Below, in pieces: positions 36,724 to 44,409 of a stretch of DNA of 64,000 nt; positions within the stretch are counted from its first letter, which is position 1; each line of letters begins with the position of its first letter. Under the pieces are notes generated by a model. That model searched no databases. It worked only from the letters and a program-made list of their open reading frames with translations, and had not been told where the DNA came from. This DNA comes from Pseudomonas mandelii. GTDB taxonomy: Bacteria > Pseudomonadota > Gammaproteobacteria > Pseudomonadales > Pseudomonadaceae. The stretch lies in assembly GCF_900106065.1 (NCBI RefSeq), contig NZ_LT629796.1, positions 4,867,501-4,931,500 on the forward strand, written 5' to 3'. The translations under genes were made by a program, and so were the position numbers.

Positions 36724-37149
36724 ATGTCAGTTACCGAGAAAGACCGCGATGTCCTCGCCCGCACGCTGTGGGGCGAGGCTCGTGGTGAAAGCCTGGCTGG
36801 GCAGATTGCCGTGGCCTGGACGATTCGCAACCGTGTGAACGATGGCAAGACCAAGTCGTGGTGGGGCGAGGGCTATGCCGGTGTCTGCCAGGCGCCGTAT
36901 CAGTTCAGCTGCTGGAATAAGAGCGACCCGAACTATCCGTCCTTGATCGGGGCCAAAGCGATTCCGTTCCGGGAGCTTGCCCAAGCGCGGATCGCTGCTG
37001 ATCAGGTGATCGATGGCAAGGTGCCAGATCCAACCGGCGGTGCCACGCACTATTACGCCATCACCATGAAGAAGGCTCCGGACTGGGCGGTGAAAGCCAA
37101 AGAAACGCGGAGGCTTGGTGGTCACGTTTTCTTCAAGGATGTGTCGTGA
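36724..37149 (+). CDS. Endolysin, SleB-type cell wall hydrolase
   Basis: 141 aa, full length for a phage lysin of this family, ATG after GGAGAAAAGCG. Catalytic Glu in LARTLWGEARGESLAGQ (about residues 11-27); AVAWTIRNRV, QFSCWN and GATHYY are the usual conserved blocks of the SleB (germination lytic transglycosylase) domain. No signal sequence, so export would need the holin. The stop overlaps the spanin start (GTGA). Confidence 0.9.
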   Translation: MSVTEKDRDVLARTLWGEARGESLAGQIAVAWTIRNRVNDGKTKSWWGEGYAGVCQAPYQFSCWNKSDPNYPSLIGAKAIPFRELAQARIAADQVIDGKVPDPTGGATHYYAITMKKAPDWAVKAKETRRLGGHVFFKDVS

Positions 37150-37651
37150 GTCCCGCGGCATGGAAACTGGTCGGTATCCTATTGCTGGTGCTGGCAACCG
37201 CTGGCGTCACCTGGAAGGTTCAGGACTGGCGCTACGGCAAGCAGCGCGCAGAACAGGCCGGGCTGCATCAGGACGACCTGACCGCCGTCAGCAACGCGGC
37301 CGCCGACCAGATGCGCGCCAACCAGGACAAGCGACTCGCGATCGAGCAGCGGCTGTCGGCCAGCGACGAAACCCACCACAAGGAACTGAAAGATGCACAG
37401 ACCAATCAGGCTCGCCTGCGCGATCGCCTTGCCACTTCTGATTTGCGGCTGTCAGTCCTCCTTGCCGAGGATCCAGGCAGTGGCGACCCAGTGCTTGCCG
37501 GTACCGCAGCCGTCGGCGTGTTCATGGAGGCGCGCGCGTCAGACTTGACCCAGCGCATGCTCAACGAGTTATCGGAATCACCGACGAGGGCGACCAAGGA
37601 CTGATTGCATTGGCGGCGTGCCAGGCCTATGTGCGTGAGCTGCAAAATTAG
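37146..37651 (+). pseudogene. Spanin (Rz-like, DUF2514 type), frameshifted near the 3' end
   Basis: GTG start overlapping the endolysin stop. N-terminal membrane anchor (LVGILLLVLATAGVTWKV) and a long coiled coil (KRLAIEQRLSASDETHHKEL). The frame stops at 37604 with an unrelated tail, but another frame from about 37565 reads VIGITDEGDQGLIALAACQA and YVRELQN to a stop at 37651, the usual C terminus of this spanin type. One lost base (or two gained) near 37560 explains it. No nested Rz1 lipoprotein was found. Confidence 0.7.
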
Positions 37652-37890
37652 AGACTGTTTTCGGTCGGCAGGACGCCGTAAAAGGGCGCTGTAGAGCTCT
37701 GACAGGGAATTGCAACCTAGTGAAACATTCGATTGTGGAGTGTATTCTCCGCGAAATGCTGGCAGTATGCCTCCAAGAATTACGTCCTAACGTAGCACTT
37801 TGAGAGTGGTTTTTAGAACTGATGGAGGGCTGCTCGGCTTCTTCCTCATGGCTCTGTACCAAGTAATTTATCTATCCAGGAAGGGTTAGA

Positions 37891-39339
37891 ATGTTTGTTG
37901 CGCAGAAGATGCACTATTTAAATGCTGGCGGTGGAATACTTGTTCCCGCTATTGGCGCAGCCATGTCTTTACCTATAGTGATGTTTTCACTCTTGGGGTA
38001 TGACATTAACCCCGCATTTTTACTGGCTCCGCTAATTGGGATAGCGTTCCTAATGAGCTTCGGTCGCACCGGGCTTGCTTATATTGTTGCCGCAGTGTGC
38101 GGGCTCGCTTCTATATTGGCGGCCAATAAAATATCAGCGGATGGTGCACTGGTTAAACATATTTTCTCGTTAGTGTTAATCATGTTTTCTCCGTCTTTCT
38201 TGTTTCTCGGGAAGTACGTTTCAAAGAGTAACGATATCAGCAAGGTTTTTTACTGGTTGTCTTTATTTTCATCAATGTTTTTAATTGTTGTTGCTGCCCG
38301 TATTTTCTACCTAGAACAGGAAGTGCGAATCTACATTGGCCCTTACGGTTTGGCCGCGATGAACGCTGAATTCCTCGGCATGCCTGTTTTTGCAACATTC
38401 GGGGTGTTGAGTCTTGCGCATTTGGTGTGCTTGCAGGCGATGATCCTGTGTGGTTCGCTCATAGGCGGCAAAGCGACCAAACCCGTACTCACCTTGTTTG
38501 CGATAGCACTGTTCTGCGCCTCATTCCTAATCGTCGGCAGCGACTCGCGCAGTGCGCAGATCCTGTTGATGTGGATCGTAGGCTCCATTGTTGTGTATGC
38601 CATACGTAAAGCGAACGCTCGGCGGATGTGTGCAGTGGCATTGCTATCTATCCTGATTTCCTTCGCTATAAATCACGCAAGGGGAATGAGCAGTAATCGC
38701 ATGGTCGCTTCTATTGAAGCTATCAATTCAGTACCGACTGAGTCCGTACCTGCGCCATTAGAGCAACCGATCGCTCAAGAAAAACTAATAGAGGAAAAGG
38801 AGCACTCGATCGCTCTAGAAAAACTGATACAGGAAAAGGAGCACCCGATTACTCCAGAAGAGTTGATGGAGGAAAAGTGGGAGAAACAGGCAGACCAGTT
38901 TGCAACCGGTCGCGTTGAGTTAGCTATTGCCGGCGCCAAAGAGTTTATGGCTAGTCCCCTCATTGGGAACGGGTTCTCTGGGTACGGACGATATTCTAAT
39001 GAAGGGCTATCTACTGCTCTACTAGCCAACAGTTCGACTCACGTTTATTACCTTACGCTTCTATGGAAAGGTGGGCTGATCTTTTTCGTCCCGTTCGTGG
39101 TCATGATCCTGCTCAATCTGAAGGCAGCCATCATCGGCACAAAGGCTACAGAGCATTCAGCGGAGCGATTCTTTGCTTGGACTGCTGTTTTAATGGCATT
39201 CGGCCCAATGGCAATGGCTTGGGATATCCTGATCGTGCCGAGCGCTGGCGCCCTGGCATTCTTCCTGTTCGGCCTTCTGGGCGGGTTGAAAAACAGGGCA
39301 GCATCACCTGTGAATCCGTTTGCTCTGCATTCAACTTAA
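37891..39339 (+). CDS. Wzy/O-antigen polymerase- or ligase-like membrane protein
   Basis: 482 aa, intact, RBS AGGAAGGG. About ten or eleven hydrophobic helices, with a large hydrophilic loop near residues 275-350 followed by GKEFMASPLIGNGFSGYG-like and HVYYLTLLWKGGLIFFVPF segments, as in polymerases and ligases of the O-antigen family. The loop contains a 13-residue unit repeated three times. Base composition is more A+T-rich than the flanks. Inside a prophage this suggests a serotype-conversion gene, comparable in idea to Wzy-beta of phage D3. Confidence 0.7.
   Translation: MFVAQKMHYLNAGGGILVPAIGAAMSLPIVMFSLLGYDINPAFLLAPLIGIAFLMSFGRTGLAYIVAAVCGLASILAANKISADGALVKHIFSLVLIMFSPSFLFLGKYVSKSNDISKVFYWLSLFSSMFLIVVAARIFYLEQEVRIYIGPYGLAAMNAEFLGMPVFATFGVLSLAHLVCLQAMILCGSLIGGKATKPVLTLFAIALFCASFLIVGSDSRSAQILLMWIVGSIVVYAIRKANARRMCAVALLSILISFAINHARGMSSNRMVASIEAINSVPTESVPAPLEQPIAQEKLIEEKEHSIALEKLIQEKEHPITPEELMEEKWEKQADQFATGRVELAIAGAKEFMASPLIGNGFSGYGRYSNEGLSTALLANSSTHVYYLTLLWKGGLIFFVPFVVMILLNLKAAIIGTKATEHSAERFFAWTAVLMAFGPMAMAWDILIVPSAGALAFFLFGLLGGLKNRAASPVNPFALHST
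38767..38883 (+). repeat. Three tandem 39-bp units inside the Wzy-like gene
   Basis: Units 38767-38805, 38806-38844 and 38845-38883; the first two differ at few positions and the third is more diverged. They encode PIAQEKLIEEKEH, SIALEKLIQEKEH and PITPEELMEEKWE, a charged helical heptad-like repeat in the large loop. Confidence 0.9.
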
Positions 39340-39710
39340 TGTGGTGGGATTTGCGTGAAGGGATCTACGCCGGTCAGCTCACGCAGTCTTGCGTGAAGCT
39401 CGCTGATCACCTTGGCGTTGGCCATTAACTCCCAATTTGTCTTCGTCTCGATGTCCGTGACCCTTCTATTGGCATCTGACGCAGTGGCGAATGCACGGTT
39501 CAGTTCGACTCGCAGCCGATCGCGTTCCTGGGACACTTCCGCATGCATCTGCACCAGGCCGAAGATGTCTTCACGCGCTTTGCGCAATTGCAGGGTCAGT
39601 TCCTGCACCTCGTTCTCGGTGATGCGCAGGAAGTAGCGACAGGTCTCAAGCTCAGTGGGGCAGCCGAGCCAGTCGCTGGTGTCTTCGATTTCGAGGGGGT
39701 CCACGGTCAT
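39336..39710 (-). CDS. Coiled-coil phage hypothetical protein
   Basis: 124 aa, ATG at 39710. Convergent with the Wzy-like gene (4-base overlap). Strongly helical, with heptads through ENEVQELTLQLRKAREDIFG and EVSQERDRLRVELNRAFATA, no membrane segment, acidic C terminus. Such short proteins occur in the early region of Pseudomonas prophages. No function assigned. Confidence 0.55.
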   Translation of the reverse strand: MTVDPLEIEDTSDWLGCPTELETCRYFLRITENEVQELTLQLRKAREDIFGLVQMHAEVSQERDRLRVELNRAFATASDANRRVTDIETKTNWELMANAKVISELHARLRELTGVDPFTQIPPH

Positions 39711-39791
39711 GCCTTATCGATACTGTTTGGATGTACAGTAATTGAGGCGGGGCAATTGAGCGAGGGTGCGGCGATGAACTGTAGCCTCGGG

Positions 39792-40000
39792 TCACTCCGG
39801 CGTCATCATGACCGCAAGCGTCATCTTGATAAATTCCTCATTCTGGTCGATCACGTCCAGGGCAGCGCGAACATTGTTGCCCGCTATTGTTGAGCCCTGA
39901 CTTTCAACCAGCAAGGTGAGTTCCATGATGGCGGCCTCTAGGCTAGTTGGTTTTCGTTGATCTTGTAGAGCAGGGAAGGGAGCAGGTCTGAGTCAGGCAT
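39792..40000 (-). pseudogene. Small conserved phage gene split by a single-base deletion
   Basis: From ATG 40000 (GGAGGAAA upstream) a 20-residue frame reads LLYKINENQLA and stops at 39938. One base over, the sequence continues LEAAIMELTLLVESQGST and NEEFIKMTLAVMMTPE to the stop at 39792. Restoring one base at the GCC-TAG junction (about 39941) gives one ~69-residue protein. The second half could also be read alone as 44 aa from ATG 39926. Function unknown. Confidence 0.6.
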
Positions 40001-40203
40001 CGCGATTTCCTCCGTGAAACGGAGAGGGTAGCAGGAAATTTTAAAGGGGATTTACAAGCTGGCAGAACGCCAAGGACAGGGTACTACTGTAGGAATATAC
40101 AACGCTAAGTTATTGATTCTTATAGGGCTATGCGGCTGTTTCTCACCTCCCTAAAAACCCCTTTTTATCGTTATTGATCAATAGCTTGCATGGGTTTCGG
40201 GGT

Positions 40204-40286
40204 CACCTTGACATGGTGGGGGTCGTTGGTTCGAGTCCAATCGCGCCTACCAAACAAAATCCGCTCTGCTGGGCGGTCTAGAGGGG
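40204..40286. repeat. attR, 83-bp direct repeat (right) with tRNA-Val 3' remnant
   Basis: Identical to attL. It contains only the anticodon-stem-to-CCA part of the tRNA, so it is the displaced original 3' end and not a functional tRNA gene. Confidence 0.92.
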
Positions 40287-40310
40287 CTCACCGAAAGGTG
40301 GGCCCTTTTT
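40283..40310 (+). terminator. Displaced original tRNA-Val terminator
   Basis: GGGCTCACC / GGTGGGCCC stem with GAAA loop, then six T. It has the same architecture as the terminator beyond attL but different stem bases. Confidence 0.75.
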
Positions 40311-40373
40311 TGTTGTCTGTGTCCCGTCCTGAATAAGGTTTACACCTTCTGATCTGTTTTTCAGGAGGACGTA

Positions 40374-40775
40374 ATGGAATCAGCAAAAAGGCGTAGTCAG
40401 CGAGACTACACGCTGACCTTTAAATTGTCGGTAGTCGATCAGGTCGAAAAAGGCGAGCTGAGCTATAAAGAGGCTCAGGAGCGCTACGGGATTCAAGGCA
40501 AAACGACCGTTCTGACGTGGTTACGCAAGCACGGTCGGCAGGATTGGAGCCCAGGCACATACATTGGCTCGCCGAGGATGGGGTCTATGCCCGACAAAAA
40601 CCGACCATTAACGCCAGAACAACGCATCAAAGAGCTTGAAGAACAGTTGGCGCTGTCCAATCAGAAAGCGCAGTTTTTCGAGGCGGTCTTGGATGTCTTG
40701 AAAAATGACTACGGTCTCTCTGTCGTAAAAAAGCGTCCCGGCAAGTCCTCGCGCAAAAACGAATCCAAAACCTGA
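40374..40775 (+). CDS. IS3-family transposase OrfA
   Basis: 133 aa. N-terminal helix-turn-helix (YTLTFKLSVVDQVEKGELSY, KEAQERYGIQGKTTVLTWLR), then a leucine-zipper-like helix LTPEQRIKELEEQLALSNQK used for multimerisation. A heptamer A-AAA-AAG at 40727-40733, in the right frame, allows -1 slippage to OrfB and synthesis of the OrfAB transposase. Confidence 0.92.
   Translation: MESAKRRSQRDYTLTFKLSVVDQVEKGELSYKEAQERYGIQGKTTVLTWLRKHGRQDWSPGTYIGSPRMGSMPDKNRPLTPEQRIKELEEQLALSNQKAQFFEAVLDVLKNDYGLSVVKKRPGKSSRKNESKT
40727..40733 (+). promoter_or_regulatory. Programmed -1 frameshift site (A AAA AAG)
   Basis: The codons are GTA-AAA-AAG in the OrfA frame. After slipping one base back, reading continues KKASRQVLAQKRIQNLSISR into the OrfB helix-turn-helix, so the fusion is in frame. 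Confidence 0.8.
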
Positions 40776-40798
40776 GCATCAGCAGGGCTTGCCAGTTC

Positions 40799-41599
40799 AT
40801 GGGGATAAGCCGCCAGGCTTACTACAAACGCAATCGCGCCGATGCAGCTCGTCTGGTTCTGGATCAGAAAGTTGCCGATTTCGTTCAACAAAAGCGCCTG
40901 CGGCAGCCGCGGCTGGGCACCCGAAAGCTGTATTACTTGCTGCAATGCCAGCCTCAACTTGAGCTGCAAGTGGGGCGAGATCGGCTGTTTTCGATTCTGC
41001 GTGAACGGCGTTTATTGGTGGCTCGCAAGCGGGCGTATCACAAGACGACCAATAGTCATCATCGCTTTCACCGCCACCCGAACCTGCTCAAACCAGGTCC
41101 TGATCAGGTTGTTCCCTGCGGCCCGGAACAAGTCTGGGTGGCTGACATAACCTATTTGCCAACTCAGGAAGGTGTGGCTTATCTGAGCCTTGTGACGGAT
41201 GCTTTTTCGCGAAAGATCGTGGGCTATCACGTCCATGAAAGCCTTTATGCCGAGTCGGTAGCACACGCGCTGAGCTGGGCGGTAGAGCACCGTCGGACAG
41301 AGCAGCCGTTGGTGCACCACTCAGATAGAGGTATCCAATATTGCTCGGGGATGTACCAAGCGTTGCACGCGAAATACGGCATTCGATGTTCAATGACGGA
41401 TGGCTATGACTGCTACCAAAATGCCTTGGCAGAGAGGGTCAACGGGATACTGAAGACAGAGCTTATGCTTCAGCGGCCGCAGGATTTGACGCAAGCGAAG
41501 AAGATGGTGAGTGAGTCGGTATCGATCTACAACGGCGAGCGACCGCACCTGTCTTTGAAATACAAAACGCCCGATGCGGTGCATCGGGCGTTAGGGTGA
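40799..41599 (+). CDS. IS3-family transposase OrfB (DDE integrase core)
   Basis: 266 aa as a free ORF, longer in the OrfAB fusion. DDE triad: Asp in VWVADITYLPT, Asp in HHSDRGIQY, Glu in NALAERVNGILKTE. The ends GERPHLSLKYKTPDAVH are typical. No premature stops, so the element is probably active. Confidence 0.93.
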   Translation: MGISRQAYYKRNRADAARLVLDQKVADFVQQKRLRQPRLGTRKLYYLLQCQPQLELQVGRDRLFSILRERRLLVARKRAYHKTTNSHHRFHRHPNLLKPGPDQVVPCGPEQVWVADITYLPTQEGVAYLSLVTDAFSRKIVGYHVHESLYAESVAHALSWAVEHRRTEQPLVHHSDRGIQYCSGMYQALHAKYGIRCSMTDGYDCYQNALAERVNGILKTELMLQRPQDLTQAKKMVSESVSIYNGERPHLSLKYKTPDAVHRALG

Positions 41600-41706
41600 A
41601 ACAGGTGTAAACCTATTTCAGGACTAGACACTGGCGTTTAGCAATTCCAGCCGCTCACCTACAAACGGTATAGTTCAGTCAGCGAAATTGTTAAGGAGAT
41701 CTTGCT

Positions 41707-41883
41707 ATGGATAAGGCATTTCGAAATCCCATGTTTCTAACCGGCATCCCGCTGGCCATTTGCGGATCCAGCTTTGGCTTGACCGGCTTGTGGAACGAAG
41801 CAGCGTTCAGTGGCATGGCGCCCGGGCTGCTCATTCCAGGGCTCGCCTTTATGTTGATCGGCTGGATGCAGACGAACAAGTGA
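41707..41883 (+). CDS. Small membrane protein (58 aa)
   Basis: ATG 41707 with AAGGAG nine bases upstream. Two hydrophobic helices: FLTGIPLAICGSSFGLTGL and GLLIPGLAFMLIGW, separated by a short polar loop (WNEAAFSG). Short C-terminal tail MQTNK. Family not recognised; a single-gene unit between the IS and the chemoreceptor. Confidence 0.65.
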   Translation: MDKAFRNPMFLTGIPLAICGSSFGLTGLWNEAAFSGMAPGLLIPGLAFMLIGWMQTNK

Positions 41884-42000
41884 GCTTCTCGGCCGTTTAC
41901 GCCATAGCTAATCTTGAGCGTCGAGCAGATAACTGGCTTAAACAGCAGGATTGATCATCCTGCTTTTTCTATTTAGATCCCTGATCAGTAAGAGCAGGGG

Positions 42001-43566
42001 CTATCGGTTAAAGCGCTCAACCAGCGAATACTGAGTTTTAGCTGTCTGTGTTAGTTCCTTGGTTACCTCGGCGGAATGCCTGGCTTGCTCAGACGTCTGA
42101 TCGGCGAGGGTTGCGATGGTGGTGATGTTGCGGCTGATTTCCTCTGCGACGGCCGACTGCTCTTCAGTCGCGGCCGCGATCTGGGTGGTCATATCGGTGA
42201 TGTTGGCGACGGCTTCACTGATGCCGATCAGGGCTTTGTCGGCCTCCAGCACCCACGCAACTCCTTCTTCGGCCTGGCGCTGGCCGCTTTCCATAGTCTT
42301 CACGGCATTGTTTGAAGAGACCTGTAGCTTGGAAATCAGGCCGTGAATCTGGGTCGTCGACTCGGTTGTTCGCTGTGCCAATTGGCGTACTTCGTCCGCG
42401 ACGACCGCAAAACCTCGGCCCATTTCTCCCGCGCGTGCAGCTTCGATTGCGGCATTGAGCGCCAATAAGTTGGTTTGATCGGCAATGCCTTTGATCACAT
42501 CGACGACCGTCCCTATTTCGTTACTGTCTTTGGCCAGTTGCGCGACGGTCTGGCCTGTCTCGCCGACCACATTGGAGAGCCGCTGAATGGCGTCGCGGGT
42601 GTCCCGGGCTACGTCACGTCCGCGGCCTGTCAGCACGTTGGCTGCCTGGGTGGCGTCGGCAGTGCGCTGGACGTGGCTTGCGACCTCTTGCGTGGTCGCT
42701 GCCATCTGATTGACGGCGGCCGATACCTGCTCGGTTTCGATTCGTTGGCGATCAAGTCCACGTGAACTGTCGGAGGCGAGAGCATCAGATCTTCCGGCCA
42801 GCCCGGTGAGTTGCTCTGCGGTGTCTTGTAAGCGTGTCAGGCAAGTCTTGAGGCGTGATGCCTGGCTCACGAAGGCCGTTTCAAGACGCGCCTGATGACC
42901 TCGCTCGTCGCTATACATTTGCGCGATCAGTTGGTCGGAAGTGGAAGCCTCTGCCATTTCCAGCAGATGCAGCGCACCGCGCTTCTGTCGGCGCGAAGCA
43001 ATCAGGCCCATCGGAGCCGATACACCTACGGCTACCAATGCTGCCAAGGGAGGACTGAGGAAAACACCGCCCAAAGTCCCCGCTAAGCCCATGGCCAGGA
43101 ACGGCAGCCAGTCCATCAAGACAGGTTGCCATTTGTCGCTGCCGGGGACTGCCGACTTGCCCCGGTTGATTCGTTTATAGAGGGCCTCGGCCCGGCGGAT
43201 TTGTTCGATGCTCGGTTTTACCCGGACCGACTCATAACCAACGACTTGGCTCCCTTCAAATATGGGCGTGACGTAGGCATTGACCCAGTAGTGGTCGCCG
43301 TTCCTGGAGCGGTTCTTGACGATGCCCATCCATGGGTTGCCTTGTTTGAGGGCGCTCCACATATGGGCGAATATGGCGGATGGCACGTCAGGATGACGAA
43401 CGATGTTTTGAGGCGCGCCTATCAGATCTGACTTGTTGAAACCGCTGATGTCTACGAAGGCGTCGTTGCAGTAAGTGATGACCCCTCGTGAGTCCGTTGT
43501 CGAGATGAGTTTCTGTTGAGGTCCAAGGGCAACCTCACGTTGTGTAACGGGTTGATTGTTTCTCAT
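42001..43566 (-). CDS. Aer-like methyl-accepting chemotaxis protein with PAS domain
   Basis: 521 aa. N-terminal PAS domain about residues 10-120 ([40 protein letters not shown]) of the Aer kind that binds FAD; two closely spaced membrane segments about 155-190 ([35 protein letters not shown]); then HAMP-like linker and signalling tip with [20 protein letters not shown]. Senses redox or energy state and controls CheA. A FliA-type promoter lies just upstream at 43596-43622. Confidence 0.92.
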   Translation of the reverse strand: MRNNQPVTQREVALGPQQKLISTTDSRGVITYCNDAFVDISGFNKSDLIGAPQNIVRHPDVPSAIFAHMWSALKQGNPWMGIVKNRSRNGDHYWVNAYVTPIFEGSQVVGYESVRVKPSIEQIRRAEALYKRINRGKSAVPGSDKWQPVLMDWLPFLAMGLAGTLGGVFLSPPLAALVAVGVSAPMGLIASRRQKRGALHLLEMAEASTSDQLIAQMYSDERGHQARLETAFVSQASRLKTCLTRLQDTAEQLTGLAGRSDALASDSSRGLDRQRIETEQVSAAVNQMAATTQEVASHVQRTADATQAANVLTGRGRDVARDTRDAIQRLSNVVGETGQTVAQLAKDSNEIGTVVDVIKGIADQTNLLALNAAIEAARAGEMGRGFAVVADEVRQLAQRTTESTTQIHGLISKLQVSSNNAVKTMESGQRQAEEGVAWVLEADKALIGISEAVANITDMTTQIAAATEEQSAVAEEISRNITTIATLADQTSEQARHSAEVTKELTQTAKTQYSLVERFNR

Positions 43567-43595
43567 CTGTGTTGCTCCTATGCCCTAAGCTTGAG

Positions 43596-43622
43596 ACATC
43601 GGCAAGAATTTGCAAAAGGTTA
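43596..43622 (-). promoter_or_regulatory. Sigma-28 (FliA)-type promoter of the aer-like gene
   Basis: On the minus strand TAACCTTT-N11-GCCGATGT, compared with consensus TAAAGTTT-N11-GCCGATAA (12 of 16 matches). It lies 30 bases before the start codon. Confidence 0.7.
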
Positions 43623-43757
43623 ATGAGTTCTTGGAAATGAAACTGTCTTGTGTCGGAAAGTTTATGGGGCGGCGCGTTTGCGTTGGTCTTCAGCGGCTGA
43701 GGTTGTTTGCGGTTCAGGCGTAAGATAGCGGTGCTATCCCACCAAAAGGAGCCGCAT

Positions 43758-43952
43758 ATGATCGCCGACCAAATGAACAAACAGGCGTCTGAGGGCAAGG
43801 CTGTTTGGGATCAATACTTCTGCGCTGCGTTGATTGCGGAAAGCAATCTGACGGCACCCGTTGTCGGAGGGGCTACTCACGAAGACAGGCAGAATCTATT
43901 GATTGAAAGGGCCAAAGCGCTCGCCGATAAGATGATGGAAAACAGAAAATAA
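43758..43952 (+). CDS. Small hypothetical protein
   Basis: 64 aa from ATG 43758 (AAGGAG upstream), beginning MIADQMNKQASEGKAVWDQY. Helical and soluble, with a GGATHEDRQNLLIERAKALA tail. No signal peptide or membrane helix. Not recognised. Confidence 0.6.
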   Translation: MIADQMNKQASEGKAVWDQYFCAALIAESNLTAPVVGGATHEDRQNLLIERAKALADKMMENRK

Positions 43953-44107
43953 CCAGGGCCCAGCCATCGTGCTGGGCTCTCTGTTTGGCGCTCTAATAGA
44001 TGCTCAGTTACGACACTGGTCGTTATAGGATTGTTCAAGCTCCACAAAAATAGTGTGGATATTTAAGCACTTATAAAATTAATTAACCGAACGGTCCTCA
44101 AAATATA

Positions 44108-44136
44108 TTGTTACAAGTGTCGGTTTTAGGTAAGAT
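44108..44136 (+). promoter_or_regulatory. Promoter of the small RNA candidate
   Basis: TTGTTA (44108-44113), 17-base spacer, TAAGAT (44131-44136). Confidence 0.6.
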
Positions 44137-44142
44137 TGCTTC

Positions 44143-44210
44143 GCGTTCACCACCACGGTTTATGCATTTTTAAGTCCCAAGCGTCCATCAGCTGCTTGGG
44201 ATTTTTTTTT
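44143..44210 (+). ncRNA. Candidate small RNA of about 65 nt
   Basis: Starts about seven bases after the TAAGAT box and ends in a strong terminator (TCCCAAGC / GCTTGGGA stem and nine T, 44175-44210). No ORF with a ribosome site fits inside. The 5' part (GCGTTCACCACCACGG) would be single stranded and could pair with targets. Not recognised as a named Pseudomonas RNA. Confidence 0.5.
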
Positions 44211-44409
44211 GCCTGAGGTTTGTCCTGGTTCGCTCGAACATCGCAAGGACACCTCCGCCGCCTGTCTTCACTCTGAAAAAGTTGCCTGTGTACCGTGCCG
44301 CTTCTATGGAGAAGCGCGAAACGCCTTCTGTGCAAACCCGGGCGAATCGCGGTTTTTTGGACTACTACTGACTGGCCAAACTCAAACTCAGTCTGATAGG
44401 AGTCAATCG

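Larger units (their letters stand above)
32916..40286. mobile_element. Cryptic prophage remnant inserted in tRNA-Val(GAC)
   Basis: A 7.3-kb element between two identical 83-bp repeats. Contents in order: two broken integrase ends; early-type genes; a frameshifted Q antiterminator; a secreted-protein cargo gene; a promoter with tandem terminators; holin; a second membrane lysis-type gene; a fusion of two late structural gene ends; SleB endolysin; frameshifted spanin; Wzy-like polymerase; a coiled-coil gene; and a frameshifted small gene. There is no repressor, replication gene, terminase, portal or capsid. It cannot form particles or excise by itself. Confidence 0.9.
40320..41630 (+). mobile_element. 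IS3-family insertion sequence, 1311 bp
   Basis: Terminal inverted repeats of 28 bp with 24 matches; both begin TGTC and end GGTTTACACCT. The insertion is flanked by CTG at 40317-40319 and 41631-41633, a 3-bp target duplication. Two overlapping-frame transposase genes and a -1 slippery site fill it. It lies 33 bases outside attR and looks complete. Confidence 0.9.
43953..44409. other. 457-base gap with an ORF-less promoter/terminator pair
   Basis: Contains an A+T-rich stretch (44040-44135), then the promoter and terminator that define the small RNA candidate at 44143-44210, and a leader for the DUF2214 gene. No convincing coding sequence is seen. Confidence 0.6.

Noticed and set aside
37115..37441. 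Nested Rz1 lipoprotein inside the spanin gene
   Set aside because: The overlapping frame has no lipobox or signal peptide.
38767..38883. Tandem 39-bp units considered as a CRISPR array
   Set aside because: No spacers; units are contiguous and in frame within a coding sequence. No CRISPR array or cas gene is seen anywhere in the window.
40204..40252. Second tRNA-Val gene
   Set aside because: Only the 3' part of the tRNA is present; it lacks the acceptor 5' strand and D arm and is the attR remnant.
44108..44210. Identification of the small RNA candidate as RsmX/Y/Z, CrcZ or PrrF
   Set aside because: No repeated GGA loops, no CA-rich motifs and no Fur box; length also does not fit.
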